This document shows, piece after piece, positions 1-13,785 of a DNA stretch of 64,000 bases; the first letter of the stretch is position 1, and every line of letters starts with the position of its first letter. This stretch comes from Paralvinella palmiformis. Lineage: Eukaryota > Annelida > Polychaeta > Terebellida > Alvinellidae. Made by a program: the position numbers and the translations under genes. The DNA lies in NCBI GenBank assembly GCA_025642065.1, contig JAODUP010000015.1:406001-470000 (forward strand). The letters run 5' to 3'. Under the pieces are notes generated by a model, which searched no databases, was not told where the DNA came from, and saw only the letters and a program-made list of their open reading frames with translations.

Positions 1-2909
1 GAGCATGGACCCGAATTTGTTTTAATATTACGTAAAATTGTCTTATTCTTAAATATATTTTAATCTTTCTCTTTGAATATTATACAGGGAGAAATGAAGT
101 AAAAGTTAGAATAAAACACATTTAATGAGTACTAAAAGTCAATAATCTTAGTTCTGTTTGTTCAGGGAAAGCTGCCACAAATGTCGGATTTTTCTTTGCT
201 GCCTCTGATTTGGCAGTTTGGGTTCCTTTGGTAGAACAAGGTGATCATAGCGTTAATTGTGCTTCATAAGTCGTGATTAAGGCCAGTCTTAAAAATAATC
301 TTGTTGGGCATTACCCAACCTTATGACTCCAAAATGGCTGTATGGAATTGGGAAGAAATGAAACATACATTTCAACAAATTTTTCATGCTTAAATTCTGC
401 TTGTATTTGTTGTTTGATTGGTTTTTGCTTCGATGCCCTGCATAATGCATCAGTACTCTCAAAATTTCGGTACTATTGAAATATTGGCGTACTTGCGCTT
501 TCTTCACTGTGTGCGTATATGGGACGAATTGGCTTGCTTGTGGGGGAGATTGTGCATGGTGACGTTATATTATCGAATGATGTTTAAACCACATGCAGAT
601 ATAATCTGCAGACTGAGGAATATTTGTTAAAACGAAGTGGTTGCGTAGCCGAACATCGGAACCGTGTTCGCAAGCGCTAAATGTCCGAGCACTCCATGGA
701 CATGCGCTGACTCCCGATGGCGGCAAGGATTTGCCCATGCGCTAACTCCCGAACCTGTTATCTCTTTTTTTAAATGTGGCGGCTGAGCATAATACACTTT
801 TATTTGAACTAAAGTTAGGTTGAGGCTTTCGACATCTTTGAATATGTTCAAACAAGAATAAAGGAGATTGAAGATATCATATCTGTCCAACTATATCGAC
901 GTAATTGTAATACGTTGGCTCGGATCTTTTTATATCTGCATCCGAGCATACGAAACAAGCAAAAATAGGTGCTTGCACGTTCAGTTCTCGGTTCTTTTAC
1001 ACCAGCAAACACGGTTCTGCGTCCTTTAACGCAAACGAACACAGTTCCAATGCTCGGCTATGCAACAACGTCCTTGTTAAAAATCTTTCAACAAATCAGT
1101 GTTTTGTTTACACTCGTACTACAACAATAGCAAGCAATACTGGTGGATTTATGTTTTCCTTATCGTACTGAATGACCTTAAATGAAACAATAAATTTTAT
1201 CACGTGCAACATATTTTGTGGTCCGCATTATTCACTTCAAACGGTTCCACGCATCATTATAATATTCACTACAAAATGGATGAACGAAAACTAACTATCA
1301 TTAGGGGAGATAATGCCTGACGATATCTGGTCACACAACTTTTTTATTTATTCATAAATATTAATTTAGAAAGGTTCATAAATTAGTTATTTTTTATATT
1401 CAATACATTGTTAGTGGTTTTACATTTATGTGTAATCATCTGATCGATGACGTAAATACGTCGTCAGAACTCGTGTGCAGTTTTGCAGCATATTTTCCTT
1501 TTTGGCCCCAAATTTGAAAGTCCAAAACAAGGGTGAGTTGTGCTTTATGTGATGATTGTGAATTGTTAGTAAACCCCGAAAACCTATTGAAAATACTAGT
1601 GAGTCTATATCTGAAACAAGTTTGTAAGTTGTATGATATCTATCTAGTCTGAATTATTACTGGCATGCGTGTATTTGAATGAAAAAACGCTTCATGAACA
1701 ATATATTCCACTAGACAATCTATGAATATATATATATAATTCCTACCTACCGTAGGGATTTGTTTTGGCCATGTAACCCCCAACCAATTTATTTTTAAGA
1801 CTGGCCTAACTTTAGAATACAGTCTAACCTCACTTTTATGCCAATTGTTGGAAATTTGCTGCTGGGAAGATTTGGTTTTGTCATGGTAGGAGATAATCTG
1901 CTGCTTCTGGCTAATGTCAATTGCTGTGTGTTTATGTTTTCTTGATACAATAGCCATGATCAGAAATGATATTAAGAACAAAACAGATTGGTGGCATTAT
2001 ATAATGAGTGATGAATTGTGAATTAAAGTTAATGGTGGCTTCATATCACTTGTGTCTTCTATTTTATGCATCTATTTACAAGTGGCTTTTGATCCTTTGT
2101 TAACCGGCAACTATTACTTAATTTGATATATCGCCAATCAAGTTTACATATATACATTCCAGCCAGTCATTGAATCATTCTTGTTATATGAGGAAAAGTA
2201 TTGACCAATGAGCATATACACCATGGTGTATATGCTCATTGGTCACTGACTTAAAAGCAATGATATATCTATTTGATATATCGTGACATGATTTTCACCG
2301 ATTGCCAGAAACATTTCATGTTTAGTGTATGGCAGAAATAGTGGGCGTATTGGTAAATGGAGGAAGAGCTAGACTACATCATTGTTGAATGTGTGATGTT
2401 GCAGAAATCTAAGTGATTTTCTGGCATCAATTTTACCGTTTGCTGATGATGAAATGTTGTGAAATAAAAATAATGCATTGCCGAAATTTCAGCATATTTG
2501 CAGTGAGGCAGTGTAGAAAATCAACTGGGCTGGTGCCTCACTCTTTATATACCAGGGGAACCCTGTTGGATATAATTTGTTTTGTGTTACCTGAAATTAG
2601 CCACCCTGAAGTAATGAAATAACAGATAAATTATATTTTCTCTATGTTGGTGTTCCATGTTAGATACGTTTTAATCAGAGATACCTTTGGGCTAAATCTG
2701 AAACAAACAATTTAATTTTAATAGCATATAAACATTTTTTATTATGAAGTACCCCGACCTATTATCTTGTAGTAGTCTGTCTGATCATTTTTGGATACAT
2801 TGATTGACACACAGTTTGGATGTCTCAGTATTATCTCTAATTCCCCTCAGCTTCAACGCAGCAAAGTTAGATTCTGTGGGTGACATGGTTTTCAAATTTA
2901 TATTTTCAG
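1..2909 (+). other. Intron or upstream sequence of gene 1
   Basis: No exon could be supported here. The sequence is AT-rich and broken by stops in all frames. It ends in a pyrimidine-rich tract and the AG acceptor at 2908-2909. The exon that follows starts in phase 0 in the middle of a protein, so at least one more coding exon must lie to the left, probably outside the window. A 113-residue open frame on the minus strand (1640-1981) has no recognisable features and is probably chance. A perfect 44-bp palindrome lies at 2202-2245. Confidence 0.6.
2202..2245. repeat. Perfect 44-bp palindrome
   Basis: The two 22-nt arms are exact reverse complements with no spacer; the centre is the CCATGG at 2221-2226. 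It lies in the presumed intron upstream of the first visible exon of gene 1. It could be a foldback element, a hairpin-mediated duplication or an assembly artefact. Confidence 0.9.
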
Positions 2910-3900
2910 ATTGATGGCATTAAGGATAAGGCTCGTGTAATTAGTGAGCTGCCAGAAGACGAATATAACAAGTTAGTTATCCAGGCCAGGGACTTCAGCT
3001 TGACTCAGTCAGGTGTTGCTCTGGCCATGTTTAGCAGTAATACAGATTGTTTGAAGTCATCTGGTACCAGCGTGACATCTTCTGTCGTTGGTGAATATCA
3101 GTGTCAAAGGCGTGGAGAGGATGTTAATTCTGATGGATGTGATGGGTATGAGCACAAAATGGCATCAGTGAGCCACATGTCTGATGACGATGATGATGAT
3201 GATCGAAGTGGTTGTGTATTTGATTATGTTGAACCAAACTCACCAGGTGAACGGTTCAACAAGGTTCTGTCAAAATATGGTGAACCTCATGATGAAGTTT
3301 ATCCTGTTGAATCTGATGATGACGGCCATTCACTGAGTCATCGCACTGGTGGTCTGTTAGTGTCTGAGATGACAACATACAAAAAGACTTTTGTTTCTAC
3401 CATGCAGCCCAGTGAGTTATCAGAATATGAGAAATGTGAAACCAACAACCGTGTTAGGCAACAGAATACAGCAACTTCAGATGAAGCATTCGCATGTGAT
3501 TCAGATAGTGGTGATGATCACTTGGTGAAAGTCGTCGTCGATCCAGCAAATGATAAAACTGGACCAATTAACATACACAGACACCTGTATTCAGAGGGAT
3601 GTGCTGGCAGTTGTAATGGTGTCAGAGAGTGCAAGAGCAGATCCATATATGGGGGTGCCTCAGGAAGTGTAGACAAAACTGTGACCTTTCCCTTCACACA
3701 ACCACCCTTCGATCACCCACTTGATACCAATAAATTGGCCAGCTCCATAGAGAGACTGATGGATGGGAGAAAACCAAATGACAATGTACCCAATCTTCCA
3801 GCAGCTGAGGTGATCGGCTGTAAAAGTTCTCTACTGGGAACTGTCTCTAGTCAAGAAGATAATGACCGGAAAAAGAAGAAGAAGAAGAAAGACAAGAAAG
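2910..3900 (+). CDS. Gene 1, internal exon (unrecognised, disordered protein), ending at a GC donor
   Basis: The exon starts after a TATTTTCAG acceptor in phase 0 and encodes 330 residues plus one base. The first 40 residues (IDGIKDKARVISELPEDEYN and a QARDFSLTQSG segment) look like a folded or helical conserved part. The rest is polar and acidic, with an Asp run near residue 105 and a Lys-rich end (seven Lys, then DKK). Reading on without splicing gives Gly-Lys-stop (TGA at 3906-3908). The last bases AAAG followed by GCAAGT match the consensus of a GC-AG intron donor. Splicing there in phase 1 joins exactly to the phase-1 exon at 15993 and keeps the frame open, whereas the GT at 3905 would give a stop straight after the join. 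I do not recognise the family. Coding is well supported; the GC donor is inferred from phase and consensus. Confidence 0.85.
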
Positions 3901-4022
3901 GCAAGTGATGAATTGGAAAAAGCAATGTTTAAAAAAATATTTCCTTTGGCAAGTTATTAGTCTACAAATTTTATGTCTTATAAAGGTACAAATATATATT
4001 CCAAAATACATTTTGGAATAAA
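3901..4022 (+). other. Alternative end of gene 1: retained donor, stop and poly(A) signal
   Basis: If the GC donor is not used, translation adds Gly-Lys and stops at 3906-3908. An AATAAA lies at 4017-4022, about 110 bp after the stop, followed by T/G-rich sequence. This would be a compact 3' UTR for a short isoform. It is inferred from sequence only. Confidence 0.45.
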
Positions 4023-7000
4023 GTTGTAAAATGGGCATAACAAGTATTGCGTACTTTCAGTGTTCTATTTTGAAAATAGGACCCTGGAAGTACACAACAC
4101 ACATCATGAATACAGGAGTAGAGCTTTAGAGATAACTGAGATTAGTGCAAACAGTATCAATGCAACATTAACTGAAGATCACCCCGAGCTTAATCCCTCA
4201 TGTCACATGGTCAGCTACGTCAATTAGTAGTGAAACATTTGGTAGTCTTTTTTTCCCATTGCCTAGTTCATTTATTACAATCACAGCATACAACCAGGTG
4301 ATTTACACTAGTAGTTTAACCACTGCCCCCCAAAATACAATGCATTATACTACACACAATCAGGGTTTGAAAAAAGTGCTAGCGACAGACTAATAGAAAT
4401 ACTTGTGAGCTAATAGAAAATGTATGTTATTACTAATACACATATTTGGGGGGGGGGGTATTATTTGGGGAGTATTGTGATTAATTAAAGAAGTTTCTGT
4501 ATATTCACAAGAAACTAATGCCATTAATAGTCGTGTTTGATTTTCTGGGTTGCACCGGACCACAAAACAAATTGTCCTGCGACCGTGTTTATAAAGTGCT
4601 GTGTTTGGTTGCTTTGTTGACCTGTTTATATATTTCAGCAAAGTGTCTTCTGGAGCAGCTATTTAAATGTCCAGCCTTTATCAAATTCCTTTATGTAGCA
4701 ATGACGGATGATTTTCATTTTTAAAGGTAAATCTATACATCTCCAGAAAGGTCTTTCACTAAGAAACACATTGGTGAAAGAAGGAAAGAAGTATGCTTTT
4801 ATCTTATAATTGGAGGGGGGGGAAGTTATGTCATTTATAAGTCTGTCCTTATCATAAAATGATCCATCGATATCAATGCCAGATTTTATTTATTCATGTG
4901 AAGGTCAATTTTATACCAAATAACATTACTTTTTATTTGCCAATGCTATACAGATATATAATAATATATCAAGTTATTTTATGCTTCAATTATTATGATA
5001 ATGAGGTTCGACAAAGGATTATCTAAACCTGAAGAGTGAAGATCAGCATCCCATATGATCAATGTAGATCCCAACACCACCAATCATAAATACAACAATA
5101 TGCAATAAATATTTACAAGTTGTGATAATAATATTTAATAACAAGTTGTGTATCTGCATATAAACTAACAAAACAAATGAATGCAAGCACAGATAAACTC
5201 AAATGAAACATAATAACTTCCAACATAATGAACACACACCAAACTTTGTAACTTCCCAGCCAACAGATAAACAATGTAAACTGCCAAATCGAATTATCCA
5301 AGATGCATAAAATTATCAAAACATATATCAAATAATGTAGAAATGCAAAACAGGCAACAATAATGTTTGAACCAACATAAAACTTAAACGACGAATATGT
5401 CATCAAACAATCATTGCATCGGCTCACTGGTGTTTTACCCCTTCATAATCCATTCCTTGACATGGTGAGGTGCTTGTATGTCCCAGTGACCCAGAGAGCT
5501 ATGTTTGATTTCAAGTGTACCTTTAATACAATTAAATGCCATATGTATGGTTGAGCAAAATGAGGGTCGAAGGTATCTCGCAATCTTTCATCTTGATGCA
5601 TCTCCACATGACCCGAATTAGTTCTGGCTGTATGTACAGTTATTGCTATTTACTGTTGTTTCCACGATATCAATAGTATAAATTTATATATTATATTTTA
5701 AAGGTTTTATTCCATCATGCCATTATTAATTCTGCATCAAAATTAGTTTAACCCAGATTAGACCCAAATGGGGTTTAGTTTTACCTATGTTAAACTTTGG
5801 TTAAAGCTCCCAACATTCTAATCAGTGGTGGCATAACAACAGCATGACAGCATGATAGCTTTGGGAATTTCCCAAATGACCAGAGAAAAAAGCTCAAACT
5901 ACAAAACTGTATCAGCTTGGAAATGAGATTGTTTTGAAGGAATGTTCCACTCTGGTTCATAGTCACTGTTTCACATAATTAATGGTATAAATATTTGGAT
6001 AAAGATTTTAAAATAACTTATTGAATTATCAGAGATCTGATCACAGAAGGTACATAGAGTTTTTGTTAACCTTGGATTTCAGTAACATCAGAATTACTCC
6101 AAAATTAGGTAAAATAAAACACTTCTAACTGGCCAATATTTGCAAAAGACATTCTGCACTGTGAAATTTCCAGATACAATATTAAGTGTTATTCGTGCTT
6201 TCAAAAATTATTATCAATACCATTGCTATTAATTATTATTATTTCAATTAACTATATATTGATATACATTTGGCAAACTACCACCATGACATATTCGATA
6301 AACCCACTATGTGATATCCATGAATAGCTGTACCCTACCACATTTCAAGATATTGTTTATATAAATGTTGAAACTGGTAGAAACAACGCTTTATTTGTTA
6401 AATTAGCTTCAAGTATTAGCTTGATTTTTGTGATTTAACCAATTAATTATAGATGAGTGGATTTTATTAAAACAAATCGCTAATTATAACATGAACAAAG
6501 CTGTCTGTTACTATTCTTCTATCTCTGAAAGAAATAACACTGCCTCTTCAAATGGAGATTCCATGTCAACAAAATTCATGTGTATTTTCCATGTTTCACA
6601 ATACATTATTTGTTACTATATAGGTTACCCACATAAACATTCCTTATTTCATCACCAGGGTGACCTGTAAATGGTTTTCAGAAAGTCACTTGCCTCCTTG
6701 ACACAGTACATGGACTTGTCAGTATTACAACAGCAAAGCACTAGCCGTAGACCCGTGGTTAGGGTTATCACGACTCCTGATGGTCTGCATTCTCACAATT
6801 ATAGATAACGAAATGTATGATTCCAGATTATTTTTTAACATATTCCCATGTTCAAGACCCACCCTGGTAGACATGTATAGATTCACTGATGCTAACCACA
6901 TTTTGAAATATTAAAGTATGGCTGTCATTTCTAAGTACAACATATATACTGTAAATAATAGGTCATTATGTGCAGTCTGGTTATATATTGATTATACACA

Positions 7001-7134
7001 GATAACTAGCTTGTTTATTATTTATATGAAATTGTACACAAAGCGATGTCATATAGTTAATGTATCATAGTGTGTTACTGTTACATTAAACAAACATTCC
7101 TTCTCCACTTAAAGTGAACTGTCCCAGTTCAGTT

Positions 7135-7180
7135 AGTAATATTTCTTCTTATTGAACTATTCAACAGAAGAAATATTACT
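7135..7180. repeat. Hairpin, 15-bp perfect arms, 16-nt loop
   Basis: AGTAATATTTCTTCT at 7135-7149 is exactly complementary to AGAAGAAATATTACT at 7166-7180. It is in the large intron of gene 1. No terminal features of a transposon are seen beyond the arms. Confidence 0.8.
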
Positions 7181-10100
7181 TAATCCATTTCAGCACTCTG
7201 GGTTAGCTGTTTATTTTTAATTTTCTCTGTATATTTATTTATAGTTACATAATAGATTCTACCCATTTTATTGTAAATTCTGTGTGATAGCACTTTTGAA
7301 CTCCAACTCACACTGTTGAGGAATATTTAGAGACACATTTTAAGGGTGAGTTTATAATAATTACACAGAAAGAACACAGCTTTAGGTGCTTCTTGAAACA
7401 TCATATTGTATCACTTTCTCAAACTCTAGATGAATTACATGTTTTTAATGTAATATACTTCATTTGAAGAATATTTCTGAAAGAACAATGTAGACCAAGC
7501 CATTGAGGCCTTGCCATTATTCTGTTAATAATAGCTGCATCACTTCAGTAATAATATTAATGTTAGGCTATGGCTTCAAGTTGATTATTTCTGCAGTGAA
7601 ATTTTCGAGCTTGAAACCCATTTGAAGCGACAATAGCTATTTATAAAATATGACAACAAATGCAATTAATTACAGTTATCAGCCACTTCATGTTCACTTT
7701 TGTCAATTACAAATTACTCACAGTTAAACACAATACCTGAGATTGTGAAAATTACTTGCATTTTGGTTATGATGAATAATGTTTCACAGTAAACAGTGTT
7801 AGTAAAATTGCCACTTGTTTAGTGATAACATGTTTATGCACAAAGAAATCAATAAATTATGGATAAAAAGATTTACAACATAGTTGTTGGGGAAAGAAAA
7901 TACTAGTCCAGGTGTATTCTTGACCAGCTATACCATGTTATAAACATGGTCAACTATAATAGTTGATGACGTGACTAAACACATTCTTGATTAGCAGTTG
8001 TATTTGTGCTTGTCATGTATTTTGATAAGCAAGTTTAATTAATAGCATCTTGTTTTATTTGTGAAAGTATTTGAAATATATTTCGTCACATGATTAGCCC
8101 CATTCAGAAGCAGCTTTATTGGACTTCCTTATGCTGACTACAGAAATAAATTTTTACTAATGATGTTGAACAGTTTTTGGACTGTTGACAGTTGAGCCTA
8201 CAGCTGAATGGCTCTTATAGGTGAAATACTGACATAACTGGATGTCCGATGTTGTTGCTGTACAGAAATGTGTGTCATCTGTTATCATAGTTGTATCAGC
8301 AGTTTCTTATATAGAAATTCAATTCATGCAGCATCTGTTTACTTTCTATAGAATGCATTTGTGCCTTGCATATAGATGTGAAAGCACGTCATTAAATAAC
8401 AGAGATACAAAGCATAACTGTATGGATTAATTTCATATTCTGCAAACCAAAATATTACTTCATAAATTGGGGTTGGTTTTCTTAAATCTGCAGTACTGTT
8501 TCCAAGAACAATATTAAAATCATTATCAAGGACCTTAGGTAAATTGGTAAAATACATCGAAAGTAACCTTTCTGATATTTCTTTAACCTCATTGTGATTA
8601 CATAATCCACATGAATGTTAAAATCTTGTAATCTCCACAAATCTGCATAAAGAAGGACCCTACTCCACAGTATATAGTCTTGTGGGATGTCAAATAATCT
8701 AATGATCTGTCAGAATATGAATCTCGTGCAGTGATTGAGACAGTAAGGCCTTTGTACAATTCTTTGAATGTCATGGGTATGTATGATGACCACCAATATA
8801 TGAGTGTTATGATTACTAAAGAAATTAGAGGGGAGGTACTGCATCCCACATACAGAATTTTGAAGTGTGTGTGTGTGTGTGAGACTGGCCATCTATGCAC
8901 GTATTACAGTGGAATACCAACATAGCTGCACCTCTAATGCTGTTATATAATGTCGTGTCATGAGAATGATGTCATTAGCAGCTCTGGATGATGGGAGTAG
9001 GTATATGGGTGTTAAGATCAAATCGTTGCTCCGAAGTTTATAATTCACCGTAGACATATAGGAGGCTGGCTGTTTCTATCTGATTATACTTGAGGATATG
9101 CTAGCATCATTTTTGTGGGGTGTAAAGCTTTCAGTCTGGGACAGTAAAGTCCGAACAGTTTTTCTCTATCCACCTCTAAGTATCTTTATGCCGGGAAGTG
9201 GGGGGGGGTTCAGTCACGTTTGCAAGTTCTCAAATGCTTGTGACAATTCGTGATTACAGGTGTGATGATTTGAAGACTTCAGATTGATTTGTTGATACAT
9301 AACTTCACATACGAAAGAAGTCATTCAGACAGACTATTCTTGCTCGGATAAGAGTTAAATAACCAGCCCAAAGCTGAGGCTGATATAAGAGAATATGATT
9401 AGGTTGCCTGGTGGGCTGGATGTCGTTTTGTCTCACCAATCGATCTACAATTATTGTGTGTGCTATTTATATTAGTGAGTATGGCCTAAATATAGATCTC
9501 TCCAAGAATATTTCACTGCTGAATCCATGTGTGTAGCAGTCAATTACCAGAGGAGCCACCACTGGCAGGTATGGAAGGGACTCTGTGTGTGTGTGTGTGT
9601 GATAATTCACTGGCACAGGTTTTAGATGTACCTTTATACACTCGCGAGAGAGAGAGATGGGGAGGTATAATAGAGAAATTCTATCAAAATGGTGTGGTTG
9701 TGAATCTAAGCTACTGATGAATACTAATTACACCAGATTACTCACTGTCAGCATCCACATAACACTGTTAACCAATAACGCCGACAGTGAACTGGCCGCA
9801 GAGAGTTTCTAGAATGTAACAAACAAGTGGCAGGACAGTATACCAGCTGCTAAAAATAGAGCCGTCTAAACCTGCCCTACCGTGCCAGGTTATAATAGGG
9901 AGTTTCGGCCGGGAGAATGCCATCTTATCTCTAACCTTTCCCCCCATAGGTATTGGTTAATCCATGGCTCAGTAGCTGAGTGTGGGTGTACAGCTGTTTC
10001 CTGGCTGGTGATGTTTTTCAGGCTAAGTTTGGCCTCCTTATAACTCATGTCCATAGCGTAGCCTGGCAGTGTAATAAGATCCGGTGTTCGGATGAGTTCC

Positions 10101-12684
10101 CTCACCAACTATGTAGGCTGGCTGGTTCTCCGGGTTTTTTTCACAACTCAGCGAGCTTGCTGATTGTTGAGCTAGGTTAGTGATCAGTGGGTGTTGGATT
10201 ATGAAGCTCTGATGTTCAGCGGTAGAGGCCGAGCTGGTGTCATGCCAGCTGGATTGCCCCAGATTCACAGTGTCATCTGTTTCGCGGATGCAATTGGCAT
10301 TTTGTTATGCCTTCAATTGTATTCTGATTACTAAGCAAGGTGAACAACTCGGCGGGAAGCACTTTCGGAACACTGATCACCGATTTGTTTGATCCTTGTA
10401 AGTGTATTGGCTGCGTGTTATTGTTGTTGATGTTTTTAATGATAGATTTTTGGGTTCTCTCTTGTCGCCGAACATATAACCATCACCACCTACCTTTTTT
10501 TTTAATAACCGCGAAATACTTTTATGGTTTTTATTTTCTTCCAGTGAAGTTTCCAACCTGCATATCATGTTTCAACAATATGGTGTGAAATATCTCATTG
10601 TCTTATCGTTGATTATGTCCAATGTTCAGACGCAGCCGAGAAAGATTCAGAAGCAACATAAAGAGCCAGTGATTCCATGATGATGATATACACACACTGT
10701 GCTAACTGAGCTGTGTCTCAGATATGAATTATTTAACTAATGCTGAGCCACCAAACCATACACTAATAATAATATAAGTGATTAATGGATGGCATTGATG
10801 ACCTAAATATAGGTTTCATAATTGTTATTGAATTTTACACACACACACATACAAACGCGGACAAACACGCATGCGCATCCATTATCATGTGGAGACTAAA
10901 CATGCTTGATTTGTATCTGGTTATGATGAATGCAGAAATGCAAATGATGTAAGACTAAATGGCTAGATATTGAATAGTGCAATCTGTGGCAGAACACCAG
11001 ACCTAGCCATGCAATCAATACCAGTAAACTGTGTTACACACACACACACCAGACTCAATAGAGCTGGCCATGGATAGAGGTTATACATCTCAGTGATGGG
11101 TGTGATTACTTACTGCTGGGTTGGTGTAGCCGAAGGTCATTAGCTATATTGTGAGGCTTTATGTGTAAGTGGTTTTATCATTATGACCAGGGTAGCTCAG
11201 TTGTTTTGGATGTCACTGTGGCGGTGACATTCTTCGCGATTATGTTGAAATTTTTATGTAGTGTGTAGGGCAATCATTTTTTGCCGTTGGTTAGGTCGGA
11301 CAGAAATAGAAGATTGGTCCATCTTTGTAGACAAGAAAGGATTATCAACCAGGAAGGCACATTAAGTAGTGTATAGTATACTATATAGGATTTCTTTATA
11401 ACCAATTAGTGAACGTTATTTGATCGATGCATTATATACTGCACTTTTGTATACTAGTTTATGAAGGTGTATGACTATGAATGAGTGTTAATGCATATGT
11501 ATGATGAATGAATATCGTTATGTCGCCGTGTGTCTGTGTATATACAATAACATAGTTGAAATATCATTCCTTTTTTGCGCAGTGCAGTTCACGTCACTGG
11601 ATGTTTACATACTGTTATAGGAGGTGTTTGATGTGTCATGATTAGAAAGTTGAATTTTTCTGGTGCCATTTTGTTTGTATCAGAAAATTAAATGGGATTG
11701 TTGAAACTGTACACGGCAGTGAATGTTTTGTTGTAGTATTTTGTTTGGGAAAAGAAGTTGTGCCGTTAAACTGTGTTGGTGTTTGTGTGTGTGCGTGTGC
11801 ATAATTGATGCTGATACCTGTTGATGTTATCATTTAATAATACTCCTCCTGTAATGGAGATTTTGGCGTACGCACATATTGGGCTGTCTCTGGGTCTAAT
11901 TAACTCTTCCCCTCCTATCAATAAGCCATAGCTGACCACCACAATGTGTTATATAATCTTTCCTCCGAGTTCTTGCTAATGGATGAACATTGTGATCACT
12001 TACTTGGAGCTAGACATCTAATAACATGATGACTACGATCACCCATAAGTAGTCATATTGATTTCTCTGCTGTTTTATTGATTTTCTATAGCATATGGAA
12101 ATATTTGGTCTGCTTTTCTGTGTTCTATTTGTGTTAGGCATTACATACATAGTTACATGTTTGGGGGTTTTGCCCCGTCAGTGATCTCTGTTCTCCTGTT
12201 TACGTTTATCAGCTATGTCAGAGTAATCACTGCATGAAGGTATTGTTTCAAGACATTTACACACATGTATGCATTTGGTGAGTATTTGAATGTTATCCTC
12301 TGTGTAGAGGAATGTATAATGGCTGGTTCATTATTAGTCAAGAGCCTTGTTATACATTCAGGTTTTGAGTAGCTACTGTCATTATAAGTTCATTATTATG
12401 TTATTATCTTGGAATGTGGTAGTTCATTATAATAATGTCTGTATGATCATGGCTCTGCTTTTGATTTACTCAAGACTTGGTACAGTGCTTGGCTAAAGGT
12501 CAAAAACATTAAAAACAAATGCTTAATATGGAAGAACAAACCATATTCATGCACATAAACAGTTAGCAGCAAACCTTTGTGGATAAGTGGTAGGTGCACA
12601 TTTCAGGAGCCATATTCACTAGCATTAGTGGGAGATTCTACATTATAAATAAGATAATTTAATTTTATGTGTACAGTTGTCGCA

Positions 12685-12960
12685 CAGGTCCTTGAAAACC
12701 TGGAAAGTCCTGGAATTTGAAAATTTGGATCCCGGGCCTGGAAAGTCCTGGAATTTTTGTAGAGGTCCTGAAAGTCCTGGAATTTGGAACATATAGATCT
12801 ATATTTCTAATCATAAGCGTACAGGAATTCAGTTGTTACACTTCTTCCGAAATATGGGTGTATCTTTGCGCATTAAATGTTCGTGAATTCATTGAAAAGG
12901 TCCTTGAATTTGACATTGGAAGGTCCTTGAAAGTCTTGGAATCTGAGATGTCAAAATGTG
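12685..12960 (+). repeat. Degenerate tandem repeat of CCTGGAAAGTCCTGGAATTT type
   Basis: The unit, roughly 20-30 bp, recurs with small changes at 12700-12720, 12740-12760 and 12767-12785, and again at 12899-12945 (GGTCCTTGAAAGTCTTGGAAT). It keeps an open frame (12717-12965) rich in KVLEF-like words, which is a property of the repeat and not evidence of a gene. From memory, similar degenerate repeats occur in many animal genomes; that was not checked. Confidence 0.6.
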
Positions 12961-13108
12961 TATGAACCCTGGTGTAACACATGACTGTAAGTGAACAGTG
13001 AATATAACGTTTGCCTTCACTCTACCGTGTATTATTATTTTCTTTGCAGTGGTTGTATTTTTTGCAACAGCCTAAAGATGGTATGATTTCAGTGATTTTC
13101 ATTTGACA

Positions 13109-13133
13109 GTGTGTGTGTGTGTGTGTGTGTGTG
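13109..13133. repeat. (GT)n microsatellite
   Basis: About 12 GT units in the large intron of gene 1. Confidence 0.95.
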
Positions 13134-13569
13134 AAATGGACAGCAGTTCTCAGTGGACTTCCACTACAGTTTTCCCATTTGCCAACCTATGCTCTGTTAC
13201 TAACTGATTATGGTTCAGTGAACAGACTGTGGTTGATGCTGGTAATTTGTCTGGTTGCTGCTAGTTGTTGTTATAGTCTGTTCAGGAAATGGTATAAACC
13301 ATGTGTAATGAAAATAGTGGACCATTGGAATTAAATATTGTGTATCATATCTGAGTATGTTTGGCTTGTTCAGTTAACGTTTGGTGAATGTTTTGTAATA
13401 CAGTGAATAGAAATTTCATGGCTGCAGATATCCAGATCACTTCTTTTGCTTTTTGTTTGCAGTAGCATTATAAATGGCCTAATAAGAAATGTTTTCTTAC
13501 AGCTCCATCACATATAACCTAAAGACATCTATAACAAAATGACTGGCTTAATTAATTTGCTCAAATTAT

Positions 13570-13785
13570 CTCATTGTCTTAGTCAGATAAGTGGAATATC
13601 CAAAAGTATAGTAGATAGAGAATTATGATGTAAATCTCCAGGTTGTGGGTTCAAATCTAACTTGTATCTGAACTTGTGGGATGTTTCACTTAGAAAATGC
13701 CCTTAGGCCATATGTCCTGGGTGCCACCAGTGCAGAAACTAAACAATCCTAGTCAGTGAAGTGAAAATTACTGCTCACTGATAGA
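13570..13785 (+). mobile_element. tRNA-derived SINE, family B (ACTAAACAA tail type), old copy
   Basis: A box-B-like GTGGGTTCAAATCTAAC (13647-13663) follows a weak box A region. Downstream is a tail with CATATGTCCTGGGTGCCACCAG and GAAACTAAACAATCC. The same layout (box B, a TTTTRGGGATG-like stretch, a CCATATGTGACCAGTACTGAGACTAAACAA tail) is seen near 56760-56960, so they are copies of one family. Its borders are approximate. Confidence 0.55.

Noticed and set aside
1640..1981. 113-residue minus-strand open frame
   Set aside because: No motif, no start or splice support, in AT-rich presumed intron.
11180..11235. Box-A-like GGGTAGCTCAGTTG
   Set aside because: No box B at the expected distance and no SINE body.
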